Assembly: GCA_963844055.1 (NCBI GenBank)
Contig: CAWJMN010000002.1
Coordinates: 2,285,369 to 2,349,368 of the forward strand
Source: CAWJMN01 sp963844055
GTDB taxonomy: Bacteria > Planctomycetota > Planctomycetia > Pirellulales > Pirellulaceae
Direction: 5' to 3'
DNA length: 64,000 nucleotides
Shown here: positions 56,171-64,000 of the stretch, one piece after another
How the letters are laid out: each line of letters begins with the position of its first letter
How positions within the stretch are numbered: the stretch's first letter is position 1
Notes under the pieces: generated by a model
The model's input: the letters and a program-made list of their open reading frames with translations, nothing else
What the model was told of the DNA's origin: nothing
Database searches by the model: none
Made by a program: the position numbers and the translations under genes

Positions 56171-59100
56171 ATGAATCAGTCGCTCAGTATCGATCTGGGA
56201 CGTGTTGCCCACGATCTGCATCTTCCCCTTTCCAAGGTTGAGCGCACCGTCGAGTTACTCGACGAAGGGAACACGATTCCCTTTATCACTCGGTTCCGAA
56301 AGGATCAAACCGAAGGGCTCGATGAACAGCAGATTCGCGACATTCAGTTCGTCGTAGGAAAGCTGCGTCAGCTAGCCGAGCGCAAGCAGACGATCCTCAA
56401 AACGATCGAATCGCAAGGGAAGTTAACCCCCGAGCTTTCGGCCAAGATTCACGGCGCCCACACGACCAAGCACGTGGAAGACTTGTACCTGCCGTACAAG
56501 CCAAAGAAGCAAACGCTCGCTACCATCGCTCGCGAAAAGGGGCTTGAGCCGCTTGCTATTGATATTGTGGACGCGGTCGATGCCACCAAGGATTTGCTGG
56601 CACGGGCCAGTGAGTTCATCTCGGCCGAGAAAGAGCTCCCTTCGACGGCTGAAGTCCTCGCCGGCGTGGGACACCTGATTGCCGAGCGATTTGGCGAAAA
56701 TGGCGAGCTTCGCGGTCGCCTGCGTCGGATCTTCCAAAAGACTGGCAAGATCCTGTGCACCAAGGTAGAGACTCCCGTTGTTGCGCCGGCGGATGCTGCC
56801 GCGACGGAAGAGGCCGCTGCCAGTGATGCCGCCGCTCAGCGACGAAGCCGCCGCCGAAGAAACAACGGTAACGGCAACTGCGGAAGGGACTTCCTCAGAA
56901 ATCTCGGCCGAAGTGGCAGCTGCTGCGGCAGACGCCATCGCCGAAGAAACAGTAGAGGAAGAATCGGCCGAAGACGAAGCAGACGATGAAGCGGGTGAAG
57001 AGTCGGCCGAAGAAACTAGCGAAGAGCCAGCGGCCGAAGGTGCTGCGGGTGAGGTCCTGCCAACGGGCCGCCTGTTTGAGAAGCCTGCCGAACTTCCTGT
57101 CGCTCCTGACCTGAAGAAGACGAAGAAGAAAAAGAAAAAGAAGAAGGTCATCGGCGAGCACGCCTTCAAGGACTATTACGACTTTCAAGAGTCGCTGGGC
57201 AAGTTGCCGCCGCATCGCGTGCTGGCAATCAACCGTGGCGAGAAGGCTCGCGCGATTCGCGTGAAGTTTGAAGCCGATCTGGAAGCCTTGGCCCGTGAGG
57301 CCGAAGCGTTCCTTGTTCGTCCGGACCATCCGTACGGCGATTACATGCGGCAGTGCGTTCGCGATTCGCTGACCCGTTTGATCGTTCCTAGCTTGGAACG
57401 TGAAATCCGTCGCGAAATCACCGATGCGGCCGAAGAGCATGCCGTCGATGTCTTCATTCGCAACCTGCGTAAGCTGCTGTTGCAGCAGCCTGTTCGTGGT
57501 CGTCGCGTCTTGGCCATTGATCCTGGCTTTAAGAGCGGCTGCAAAATGGTAGCCCTGGATGAATTCGGCAACGTCCTTGGCCACGGCGTGGTATACGTCA
57601 TTGGCAAAGATGATCGCCGCGAGAAGGCTCGCACGCGGATTGCCGACTTTGCGAAGGCTCACTCCGTTTCGATCATTGCGATTGGTAACGGTTCCGGCTC
57701 GCGGGAAGCCGAGCAACTGGTGGCGGAAGTCCTGGCGGGAGAACTGGCCACCAGCGACATCGCCTATGTGATTGTGAATGAAGCGGGTGCGAGCATCTAC
57801 TCGACCAGCCCGCTCGGCCGTGAAGAGTTGCCGCAGTACGATGCCCTGCAACGTGGCGCCATTTCGATTGGTCGTCGCTTGCTCGATCCACTGTCTGAAA
57901 TGGTGAAGATCAACCCTGCCAATGTGGGCGTTGGACTTTATCAGCACGACATCAAGGCCAAGCACCTGCGCGATTCGCTTGATGGCGTGGTGGAATCGTG
58001 CGTGAACTTCGTAGGGGTCGATGTCAATTCGGCCAGCCCTGCCCTGCTCCGCTATGTTTCGGGCATGAATGCTTTAACGGCCCGCCGCGTTTATGAATAT
58101 CGCCGTGAAAACGGTCCGTTCAAGAATCGCGAAGAGCTCAAGAAGGTTGCCGGCTTTGGGGATGCGACCTTTATTCAGGCCGCAGGCTTTTTGAAGATCC
58201 TCGGGGGCGAAAACCCGCTGGATGCAACCTGGATCCATCCCGAAAGCTACGAGATCGCTCGTCGCGTTTTGGAAAAGATCGGCTCGAGCGTTGAAGAGCT
58301 GGCTGCGACGGTTCCTGCTCCGGTGCGTCCGGCTGAAAAGCCTCAGTTCGCTGCGGCACTACTAGAAGCACCTGCGGCTGACGCGGCTGCCTCTGCCGAA
58401 GCGCCTGCTGCCGATGCTGCTGCAACACCTGAAGCGGCTGCTACAGAAACGGCTCCTGCGGTTGAAGCCGCGCCCGAAGTGGTGGCTGAAGCGCCTGCTG
58501 CAGAGGCTCCTGCGGCCGAAGTGGCAGATGCCGCACAAACGACGGCCTCGGCCGCTGCGGCAACGGCTCGCAACGTCATTGCCGAGCGTGCTGCTGGCGT
58601 GAACGTCGAAGCGATGGCTGCGGAACTGGGCGTTGGCACGCTGCTGCTTAAGGACATTTTGCATTCGCTGACTCGTCCTGGCTTGGACCCACGCGATACG
58701 CTGGCTGCTCCAGTGATGCGCAAGGGAATCATGAAGCTGGAAGACTTGGCCCCTGGCATGGAGCTTTCGGGCACCGTGCTGAACGTGGTCGACTTCGGCG
58801 CGTTTGTCGATATTGGTCTTTCCGATAGCGGCCTGATTCACATCAGCCGTTTGGCCGACCGCTACATCAAGGATCCACACGAAGTGGTGGGCGTTGGCGA
58901 CGTGCTAAAGGTTTGGGTTGTCGAGGTAGATAAGTCTCGTCGCCGTGTCTCGCTGACGGCGATTGCTCCTGGAAGTGAAAAGCCAGCTCGTCCGCCTCGT
59001 GGCGGTGGTGATCGTGGCGAACGCGCACCGCGCGGAGATCGTCCACCACGTGGTCCACGTCCTGCACAGGCAGGGGCGGGTGCTGCACCGGCTGGTGACA

Positions 59101-59459
59101 ATCGTCCTGCTGGCGGCGGCAACGATCGCCGAGGCAATGATCGTCGCGGTGGCCAGGGTGGCGGTGGCCAAGGTGGTCAGCAAGCGGGCGGACAGCATCA
59201 AGGGGGACAACGTGACGGTGGTCGCCGTGATGGCGGTGGTCGTCCGGATGGAGGCCGTCGCGACGGCGGACGTCGTGATGGAGGTCGCCGCGACAACAGT
59301 CGCTTTGAACAGCCACGCACGATTGAGCGCGAAAGCTCCAAGCCCAAGGTTGTTAAGCCGATCACCAAAAAGATGGAAGCGGGCAAGGAAGCGATGCGTT
59401 CCTTCTCCGACCTCATGCAACTCTTCGAGAAGAAGAAGGACCCCAAGGGAGACAAGTAG
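56171..59459 (+). CDS. tex: Tex-family RNA-binding transcription accessory protein, one frame break
   Basis: The N-terminal Tex domain starts at the ATG at 56171 and shows NTIPFITRFRKDQTEGLDE, LYLPYKPKKQTLATIAREKG and FISAEKELPSTAEVLAG. As sequenced it leaves frame after ILCTKVE...SDAAA; the second frame carries an acidic Ala/Glu linker, KKTKKKKKKKKVIG, the YqgF-like fold (RRVLAIDPGFKSGCKMVALD), HhH repeats (VSGMNALTARRVYEYR) and an S1 domain (GTVLNVVDFGAFVDIGLSDS). Removing one base from GCTCAGC at 56834-56840 fuses them into 1095 residues. Two Ala-rich linkers and an Arg/Gly-rich tail (DGGRRDGGRRDGGRRDNSRF) are additions to the usual 770-residue Tex. It lies upstream of argS. Confidence 0.9.
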
Positions 59460-59588
59460 TCTGCCTTGCGGACCAATGTGTTTTGGTTTCTGAAAATCGG
59501 ATTTGCGCAGGCAATTGGCCGCGTGCTTTCTGGATAGCGCTTTGTGCGCCCTTGCTTTGGCAGGGCCTTCACCGGGATAGTCGCAACC

Positions 59589-61559
59589 ATGAATGTTTTG
59601 GCCCTACTGCAATCTCGCTTTGCGGCTCCTTTGACGGCACTTGGCGTTGCCTCGGAAGATCTGCGTCCCGCACTAGAAATGATTCGCCCCGCCCAAGACA
59701 CAAAGTTTGGCGACTATCAAGCCAACTTTGCTATGTCACTGGGAAAGAAGGTTGGCAAATCGCCTCGTGATTTGGCGGCAGAAGTCGTGGCAGCCGTCAA
59801 GCTAGACGACGTTTGCGAGACGCCCGAAGTTGCTGGCCCCGGCTTCATCAATTTGCGACTGAAGAAAGCGTGGCTGGAAGCCGCCATCTTGCATGCGGCC
59901 CAGGATGAACGCCTAGGGATTGAACCTACCGCTAAGCCACGCACCTATATCGTCGATTACAGCAGCCCCAACGTCGCCAAGCCGATGCACGTCGGCCACA
60001 TCCGCTCGACGGTGATTGGCGATGCCCTGCAAATGACGCTGCGCATTTTGGGACATAAGGTGATCACCGACAATCACCTGGGGGACTGGGGAACGCAGTT
60101 CGGCATGATCATCTACGGCTATAAGAACTTCCGTGATGACGCGGCCTATAAGCAAGAGCCCGTAAAAGAGCTGGGGCGCCTGTATAAGTACGTCCATCAA
60201 TTTGTGGACTATCGCGAGAGCCTTGCAGCTCTTCCCGAAGCCGAAAAGAAGCTTGCTCAGCGCACGGGAGAGCTTGAAACGCAGCAAGAACTGACGAAGT
60301 CGCCCGATAAGGCCGTCGCCAAGAAGGCGAGCGATGGTATCAAGCGACTAAAAAAGCAGATCGAAGATCAGCAAGACGAAGTCAATTCGCTGCGTGCCAA
60401 GATTCAGCGTGTGGAATCCTCACCCGAGCTTTCGGCAATTGCCAATGCTCATGCCACCATCGATCAAGCGGTCCTACAAGAGACGGCCAAGTTGCACGCC
60501 GGCGATGCAGAAAACTTGCGGCTGTGGAACGAGTTTTTGCCCAACTGCCGGGATGAAATTCAAAAGGTTTACAAGCGACTGAACATCTCGTTTGACTATG
60601 AGTTCGGCGAGAGCTTCTATCACGATGGTTTGGCGTTGGTGGTAAAGGACTTGCAAGAACGAGGCCTCGCCAAAGATAGCCAAGGGGCCCAGTGCGTCTT
60701 TCTGGAAGGGTTTGACGCGCCGATGATCGTGCAAAAGCGCGACGGGGCGTTCCTTTACTCGACCACCGATCTTGCGACACTCGCTTTTCGCAAAGAGAAG
60801 TGGAACCCGGATGCAATTTTGTATGTAGTCGATCATCGCCAGGCCGACCACTTCGACAAGCTGTTTGCTGTTGCTCGCCTTATTGGCTTTGCCGATGCCG
60901 AACTGGTGCATGTGAAGTTTGGCACCGTGCTGGGCGAAGATGGCCGGCCTTATAAGACACGCAGCGGGGATTCTGTGGGTCTGGAATCCCTTTTGGACGA
61001 AGCGGTCGCCCGCGCTTTGGCAATTGTAAATGCCAACGAAGACTTGGCTACGCTATCGGATGAAGAGCGGAAGCAAATTGCGGAGACGATCGGCATTGGT
61101 GCGCTCAAGTATGCTGACCTCTCGCAAAATCGCACCACGGATTACACGTTCAGCTACGACAAAATGCTGCTGATGAATGGCAAGACCGCCACTTACATGC
61201 AATTTAGCTATGCCCGCGTACAAGGCATCTTCCGCAAATGCGAGACAACGCCAGAGGCCGTGCGTGCTAGTAAGTCTCCCATTCATCTTGATCAACCTGC
61301 CGAGCGAGAATTGGCATTGCAAATCTTGCGCATATCACAGGCGCTTCAAGATGTGACTTACGACTACATGCCGAACCACTTAACCGAGTACCTTTTCGAT
61401 CTCGCCAAGAGCTACTCGACCTTCTTTGAAAACTGCTCTGTCTTGCGGGCTGAATCGAAAGAGATCCAGCAAAGCCGTTTGGCCCTTTGCGACCTTACCG
61501 CCCGTACGATTCGCCTTGGCCTATCGCTGCTCGGCATCGGCACCGTCGAAAAGATGTAG
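59589..61559 (+). CDS. argS: Arginyl-tRNA synthetase
   Basis: 656 residues from the ATG at 59589 (MNVLALLQSRFAAPLTALGV). An N-terminal Add-1-like domain precedes the class I core with SSPNVAKPMHVGHIRSTVIG (HIGH region as HVGH), DNHLGDWGTQFGMI and, in place of KMSKS, KTRSGDSVGLESLL, as in many ArgS enzymes. The anticodon-binding DALR domain ends LLGIGTVEKM. An insertion of roughly 80 residues after the HVGH region (about 205-285, IKRLKKQIEDQQDEVNSLRA) is predicted coiled coil and makes it longer than the usual 550-580. It charges tRNA-Arg. Confidence 0.95.
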   Translation: MNVLALLQSRFAAPLTALGVASEDLRPALEMIRPAQDTKFGDYQANFAMSLGKKVGKSPRDLAAEVVAAVKLDDVCETPEVAGPGFINLRLKKAWLEAAILHAAQDERLGIEPTAKPRTYIVDYSSPNVAKPMHVGHIRSTVIGDALQMTLRILGHKVITDNHLGDWGTQFGMIIYGYKNFRDDAAYKQEPVKELGRLYKYVHQFVDYRESLAALPEAEKKLAQRTGELETQQELTKSPDKAVAKKASDGIKRLKKQIEDQQDEVNSLRAKIQRVESSPELSAIANAHATIDQAVLQETAKLHAGDAENLRLWNEFLPNCRDEIQKVYKRLNISFDYEFGESFYHDGLALVVKDLQERGLAKDSQGAQCVFLEGFDAPMIVQKRDGAFLYSTTDLATLAFRKEKWNPDAILYVVDHRQADHFDKLFAVARLIGFADAELVHVKFGTVLGEDGRPYKTRSGDSVGLESLLDEAVARALAIVNANEDLATLSDEERKQIAETIGIGALKYADLSQNRTTDYTFSYDKMLLMNGKTATYMQFSYARVQGIFRKCETTPEAVRASKSPIHLDQPAERELALQILRISQALQDVTYDYMPNHLTEYLFDLAKSYSTFFENCSVLRAESKEIQQSRLALCDLTARTIRLGLSLLGIGTVEKM

Positions 61560-61614
61560 CTTCCGTTGGCCAGGATTACTCCTGGCAATCGTGGGGCGAG
61601 TGCATTCGCGTGCG

Positions 61615-61930
61615 AAAGGGTGGCACGTCCCTGACCAACGGGAAGGGCGTGGTGGTTTTGTATCACGGGCCCTTTTTCGCGGCATTCCTGGGCGACATGA
61701 TTGCCCAACACCGCCACGCCTTTCGGCTGCGCCAGCAGGGCGTGACACGCGTATGAGGTCGAGTGTCGAAAGGGAGCGAGCGAGAGAACCACGAAAGACA
61801 CGAACAGGACAGCGGGTGTACAGTTCTGGTGTGACACTGGCAAGATTCGGGATCTGCTAGGTTTGCAGCGCGTGTTGGCTTGCGACGCTGGTGGGTCATC
61901 GCCTTCGGCTTAACGCCATCCTACCAATTT
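61615..61930. repeat. Dispersed repeat modules downstream of argS
   Basis: The GGTGGCACGTCCCTGACCAA module (about 61620), a degenerate CACGAAAGACACGAACAGGA motif (about 61788), and a GGCTTAACGCCATCCTACC unit (about 61904) matching the window's left edge. No supported gene between 61560 and 61994. Confidence 0.65.
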
Positions 61931-61994
61931 CTGTTCCGGCCGAGAATGCAGCCATGGTTTGCCTAATCAGCCGGCCGGTGGCGATTGCCGCAAG

Positions 61995-62513
61995 CTATTC
62001 GCCAACGAGTGCTCGTAACTGCGGTGCCGATAAAAACAGGCGGTGTGGGTGGCCGGGAACCTCCGAAAAATCAAACTGTTGATAAAAGGCCTTGGACTTT
62101 TCGTCGACACAATCCAGTATTACCGCCACAAACGCGAAGGTCTGTCCTGCCCGATAGCAATCGTTCAGCGCCTGGGCCAGCAACTGCTTGCCAAGGCCCT
62201 TTCCCTGATGTGCCTGATCCACACCCAGCCAGGCCAGTACGGCTACCGGCAGTTGCCGTTTGGGGAGCTTTTTGGCGACGACGGAAGGGAGGTCCGAAAA
62301 GTCGACCTGTCCTGAGGCAAGCGTGTAGTAACCTGCAATCGCCTTTTGAGGATCAACAAGCACACGCGTCACCGACAGGTGCTTCTCTTGATGTTGCAGT
62401 GCCATCGTTTGCAGCCACGCGTCGACATCGGACTGGCCGCTATGAAAGTGCTTGCGTTCATGCTTTCGCTCTAGCCGTTCAAGCACCAGATTGGGCAGCT
62501 TGTGCTTGCTCAT
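61995..62513 (-). CDS. GNAT acetyltransferase, TacT-like toxin
   Basis: 172 residues of GNAT fold: SDVDAWLQTMALQHQEKHLS (typical of TacT/AtaT-type toxins), VLVDPQKAIAGYYTLASG, an acetyl-CoA pyrophosphate loop VDQAHQGKGLGKQLL, and a C-terminal AFYQQFDFSEVPGHPHRLFL. TacT enzymes acetylate the amino group of aminoacyl-tRNAs and block translation. The ATG overlaps the stop of the DUF1778 antitoxin gene (ATGA), the standard order antitoxin-toxin. Complete as sequenced. Confidence 0.85.
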   Translation of the reverse strand: MSKHKLPNLVLERLERKHERKHFHSGQSDVDAWLQTMALQHQEKHLSVTRVLVDPQKAIAGYYTLASGQVDFSDLPSVVAKKLPKRQLPVAVLAWLGVDQAHQGKGLGKQLLAQALNDCYRAGQTFAFVAVILDCVDEKSKAFYQQFDFSEVPGHPHRLFLSAPQLRALVGE

Positions 62514-62799
62514 GGCTTACGCCGCATGAGGGCCGACAGCTTCTTTTGCTTGGCGGTCAAGCGAACGGGAGCATTGAGCGCATTCCAAAAGTCCAGTTGC
62601 TCTTGGGGAGATAGGGTGAGGACGCGAGTCTGAGCCGCCTCTACCTCTTTTTGCGCTGCGGCACGAGGATCGTCCTCACATAGTCGCTCACGCTGATGTG
62701 TCGCAGTTGCGCCGCTTCGGTCAACACTTGCTTGCTTTGCGCATCCAGGCGGACCATCAAAGGGCTGGTACTGGTGGAAGGGGGCGGTACTTTGGACAT
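62510..62799 (-). CDS. DUF1778 antitoxin (TacA-like), one frame break
   Basis: Starting at the ATG at 62799 (MSKVPPPSTSTSPLMVRLDA), a ribbon-helix-helix N-terminus follows (QSKQVLTEAAQLRHISVSDY, then VRTIL). The frame then hits a stop after VPQRKKR, but the shifted frame continues with AAAQKEVEAAQTRVLTLSPQ and FWNALNAPVRLTAKQKKLSA, the usual toxin-binding C-terminus. One base missing near 62660-62662 (probably GTGGCC read as GTGCC) would give a 96-residue antitoxin, normal for the family. The RHH domain binds the operon promoter. If the break were real the toxin would be uncontrolled, so error is more likely. Confidence 0.75.
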
Positions 62800-63091
62800 A
62801 GAAATTGGCTCCTAGGGGCGATGACCTTATTGTATTGCAAAACGCAATACAGTCAACTTCACCCGATTTGCCGGCTGTCAGCATCGCGGCATTGCAGCTG
62901 AACACCGCAGAACCATGTCACGAAGTCAAAACCGCTAATCCTTTTTGATTTCCACACGCTGGCGGACTTCGTCAAGACGAGACCCGTTCGCTGTTCGTAT
63001 GCAGCCGATGAAGAACTCGACTCCAGGCAGGAAGTCAGCGGATCAACGCACAAGAGGCCCACACGGCGACTCTTCACGACAAGGAATTTTG
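62800..63091. other. Intergenic region
   Basis: 292 bp upstream of the toxin-antitoxin operon and of the following gene. A short minus-strand frame through it has no protein-like features. Composition shifts to higher GC to the right of this stretch. Confidence 0.35.
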
Positions 63092-64000
63092 ATGCGACTC
63101 CACGCCGCCAGGCACTCGCCGTCCTGTTGCTGCCCTTTCTGAGCGCCTTCGCGCAGGCCGGGGAACTGGTGACACTGATCTTCGATTCGCGTCATGAGCT
63201 ACAACATCCGCTGTGGCTCCTGTGAACCTGAGGACGACGTGAACCATGGTAGCCGGCGCAAGTCTTCCGGTAAGCGAGGTCATCCGGAAATCGCAGGCCG
63301 ACGTGATCGGCTTGCAGGAAGCGGTAATGTTCCAGGTGCAGGACCTGGTGTCCGCGGGCGGTTCCGACTGGGTCGGCGCGGTCGTGACGACGGACGGGAA
63401 ACAGGCGAAACGGAGAACGCCGTTCTCGGTGCGCCGAACCGCCGACGCTGCATCGAATCGCAAAAGACATTGTGGCTGTCAGAAGAACGCCACAGCAGGT
63501 GTCCAGGCTGGGACGCGATGCTGAAACGCACCGTCACGCTGCTCAAACTCAAGAACTGTATGGACCGGAAGGAATTCTGCACCTCCTGAACACTCACTTT
63601 GACCATATCGGGAAACAGGCACGGGATGAAGCGCGACGTATTGCGCAGACGGTGCAGGCCGGCGAAGGCGTGCCCGTGATCCTGGCCGGCGACTTCAACG
63701 CCCGGCCCGATTTTGCCGGCTACAAGACCTTGACCACCCCATTGCAGGACGCGGCCGTGGTGTCGCGACACCGGCCGCGGGCGGTGGCATCAGTTTCAAC
63801 GGCTTCGGCAAAGATTTGCAGCCGGACAACAAGATCGACTATGTGTTTGTCAGTCCGGGACAGGAGGTGCAGTCGCACCGGCTGATCACCGATCTGTACC
63901 AGGGCCAGTACGCGTCAGACGATTTCCCGGTCCTGGTGGAAGGTCTTTACGCTGATCGCTGCCGCGTTCACGGTCTGAACGGCTCCGGCGGCGTCGGGCT
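63092..64000 (+). pseudogene. Endonuclease/exonuclease/phosphatase family protein, multiply frameshifted, cut by window end
   Basis: The ATG at 63092 follows AAGGAA at 5 nt. Reading across frames gives a signal peptide (LAVLLLPFLSAFAQAGELVT), then VMSYNIRCGSCE, VIRKSQADVIGLQEAVMFQV, SQKTLWLSE, LHLLNTHFDHIGKQARDEA, VPVILAGDFNARPDFAGYKT, DNKIDYVFVSPGQE and YASDDFPVLVEG. These are EEP-family motifs (Asn, Glu, Asp-x-Asn catalytic residues); the usual His of SDHxPV appears as Asp. At least eight single-base indels are needed to join them. Conserved residues across so many breaks suggest poor sequence quality rather than old decay. The C-terminus is outside the window. Confidence 0.7.

Noticed and set aside
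56895..57965. Long minus-strand frame (about 356 codons) opposite Tex
   Set aside because: It is the mirror of strongly biased Ala/Glu coding sequence in tex; the opposite strand carries all family motifs.
58867..59420. Minus-strand His/Thr-rich frames opposite the Tex tail
   Set aside because: Low-complexity reflection of the Arg/Gly-rich repeats; no independent start signal.
14796..59459. Programmed ribosomal frameshifting as cause of the GCT(C/G)AGC breaks
   Set aside because: The affected genes are unrelated, the site is not a slippery heptamer, and corrected products are simply full-length family members. A common sequence error or insertion process is a simpler explanation.
1..64000. 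tRNA, rRNA or CRISPR loci
   Set aside because: No cloverleaf-type T-arm sequence in a credible context, no rRNA motifs and no regularly spaced short direct repeats were seen. A tRNA could be missed by eye.

Overview
The window looks like a chromosomal stretch of a planctomycete of the Pirellulales type. The evidence is a Tat-exported DUF1501 protein, a secreted sulfatase, two DUF1593 nucleoside-hydrolase-like proteins, a membrane-anchored Ser/Thr kinase, TolC with the planctomycete-type ETHGITFYEER tail, membrane proteins with FSIRTLL-like segments, and lipid A synthesis (LpxB). Base composition is moderate (roughly mid-50s % GC by eye) except for a GC-richer right tail. No rRNA, tRNA, CRISPR array, integrase or complete insertion sequence was seen.

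Layout. (1) 1-7.9 kb is an accessory island of short genes, nearly all on the minus strand. Several resemble immunity proteins of polymorphic toxin systems (SUKH-like, Imm22-like) and one is DUF433. They are punctuated by about 244-bp elements (family A) that carry a perfect hairpin at each end, and by related longer elements (family B). No toxin gene is visible. (2) 7.9-14.8 kb holds catabolic genes: an M81 peptidase, an RraA-like aldolase, a 2-hydroxyacid dehydrogenase and a large secreted alpha/beta hydrolase, plus a small gene bracketed by two 142-bp direct repeats. (3) 14.8-22 kb is a MacAB-TolC-like efflux system: TolC and ATPase on minus, membrane-fusion protein and permease on plus. 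(4) 22-24.7 kb has ThuA, an ADP-ribosylglycohydrolase and a copy of the ThuA 3' end. (5) 24.7-34.8 kb alternates repeat-rich intergenic blocks with secreted or membrane proteins (retropepsin-PDZ, DUF1501, LRR) and a tandem universal stress protein. (6) 35-45.8 kb contains housekeeping and signalling genes: hydrolase, RsmE, ExeA-like ATPase, diguanylate cyclase, DUF423, FolP and sulfatase. (7) 45.9-55.6 kb has two DUF1593 proteins divergent from an AraC regulator, a Cache-sensor Ser/Thr kinase, LpxB and a metal-binding secreted protein. (8) 56-61.6 kb encodes Tex and ArgS. (9) 62-62.8 kb is a TacAT-type (DUF1778/GNAT) toxin-antitoxin pair. (10) 63.1 kb to the end is an endonuclease/exonuclease/phosphatase gene broken by many indels in GC-richer sequence, possibly a poor-quality or chimeric contig end.

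The most striking signal is not a gene. Six frame breaks, in TolC (two), the ABC ATPase, the MacB permease, the AraC regulator and Tex, fall exactly on the 7-mer GCTCAGC or its complement GCTGAGC. Removing the central base leaves the palindrome GCTAGC and restores the family-typical reading frame each time. At three more gene ends the same change gives a clean stop codon. The repaired lengths are exact multiples of three (TolC 743 aa, ATPase 248 aa, permease 412 aa, AraC 288 aa, Tex 1095 aa). This points to a systematic insertion at GCTAGC: either a base-calling artefact, perhaps from a modified motif, or a site-specific mutational process. Three further one-base deletions (permease middle, sulfatase, antitoxin) look like ordinary homopolymer-type errors.

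Coordinates for the broken genes span the whole inferred gene; fragments and break points are given in the text. Functions rest on motif recognition by eye, without database searches.
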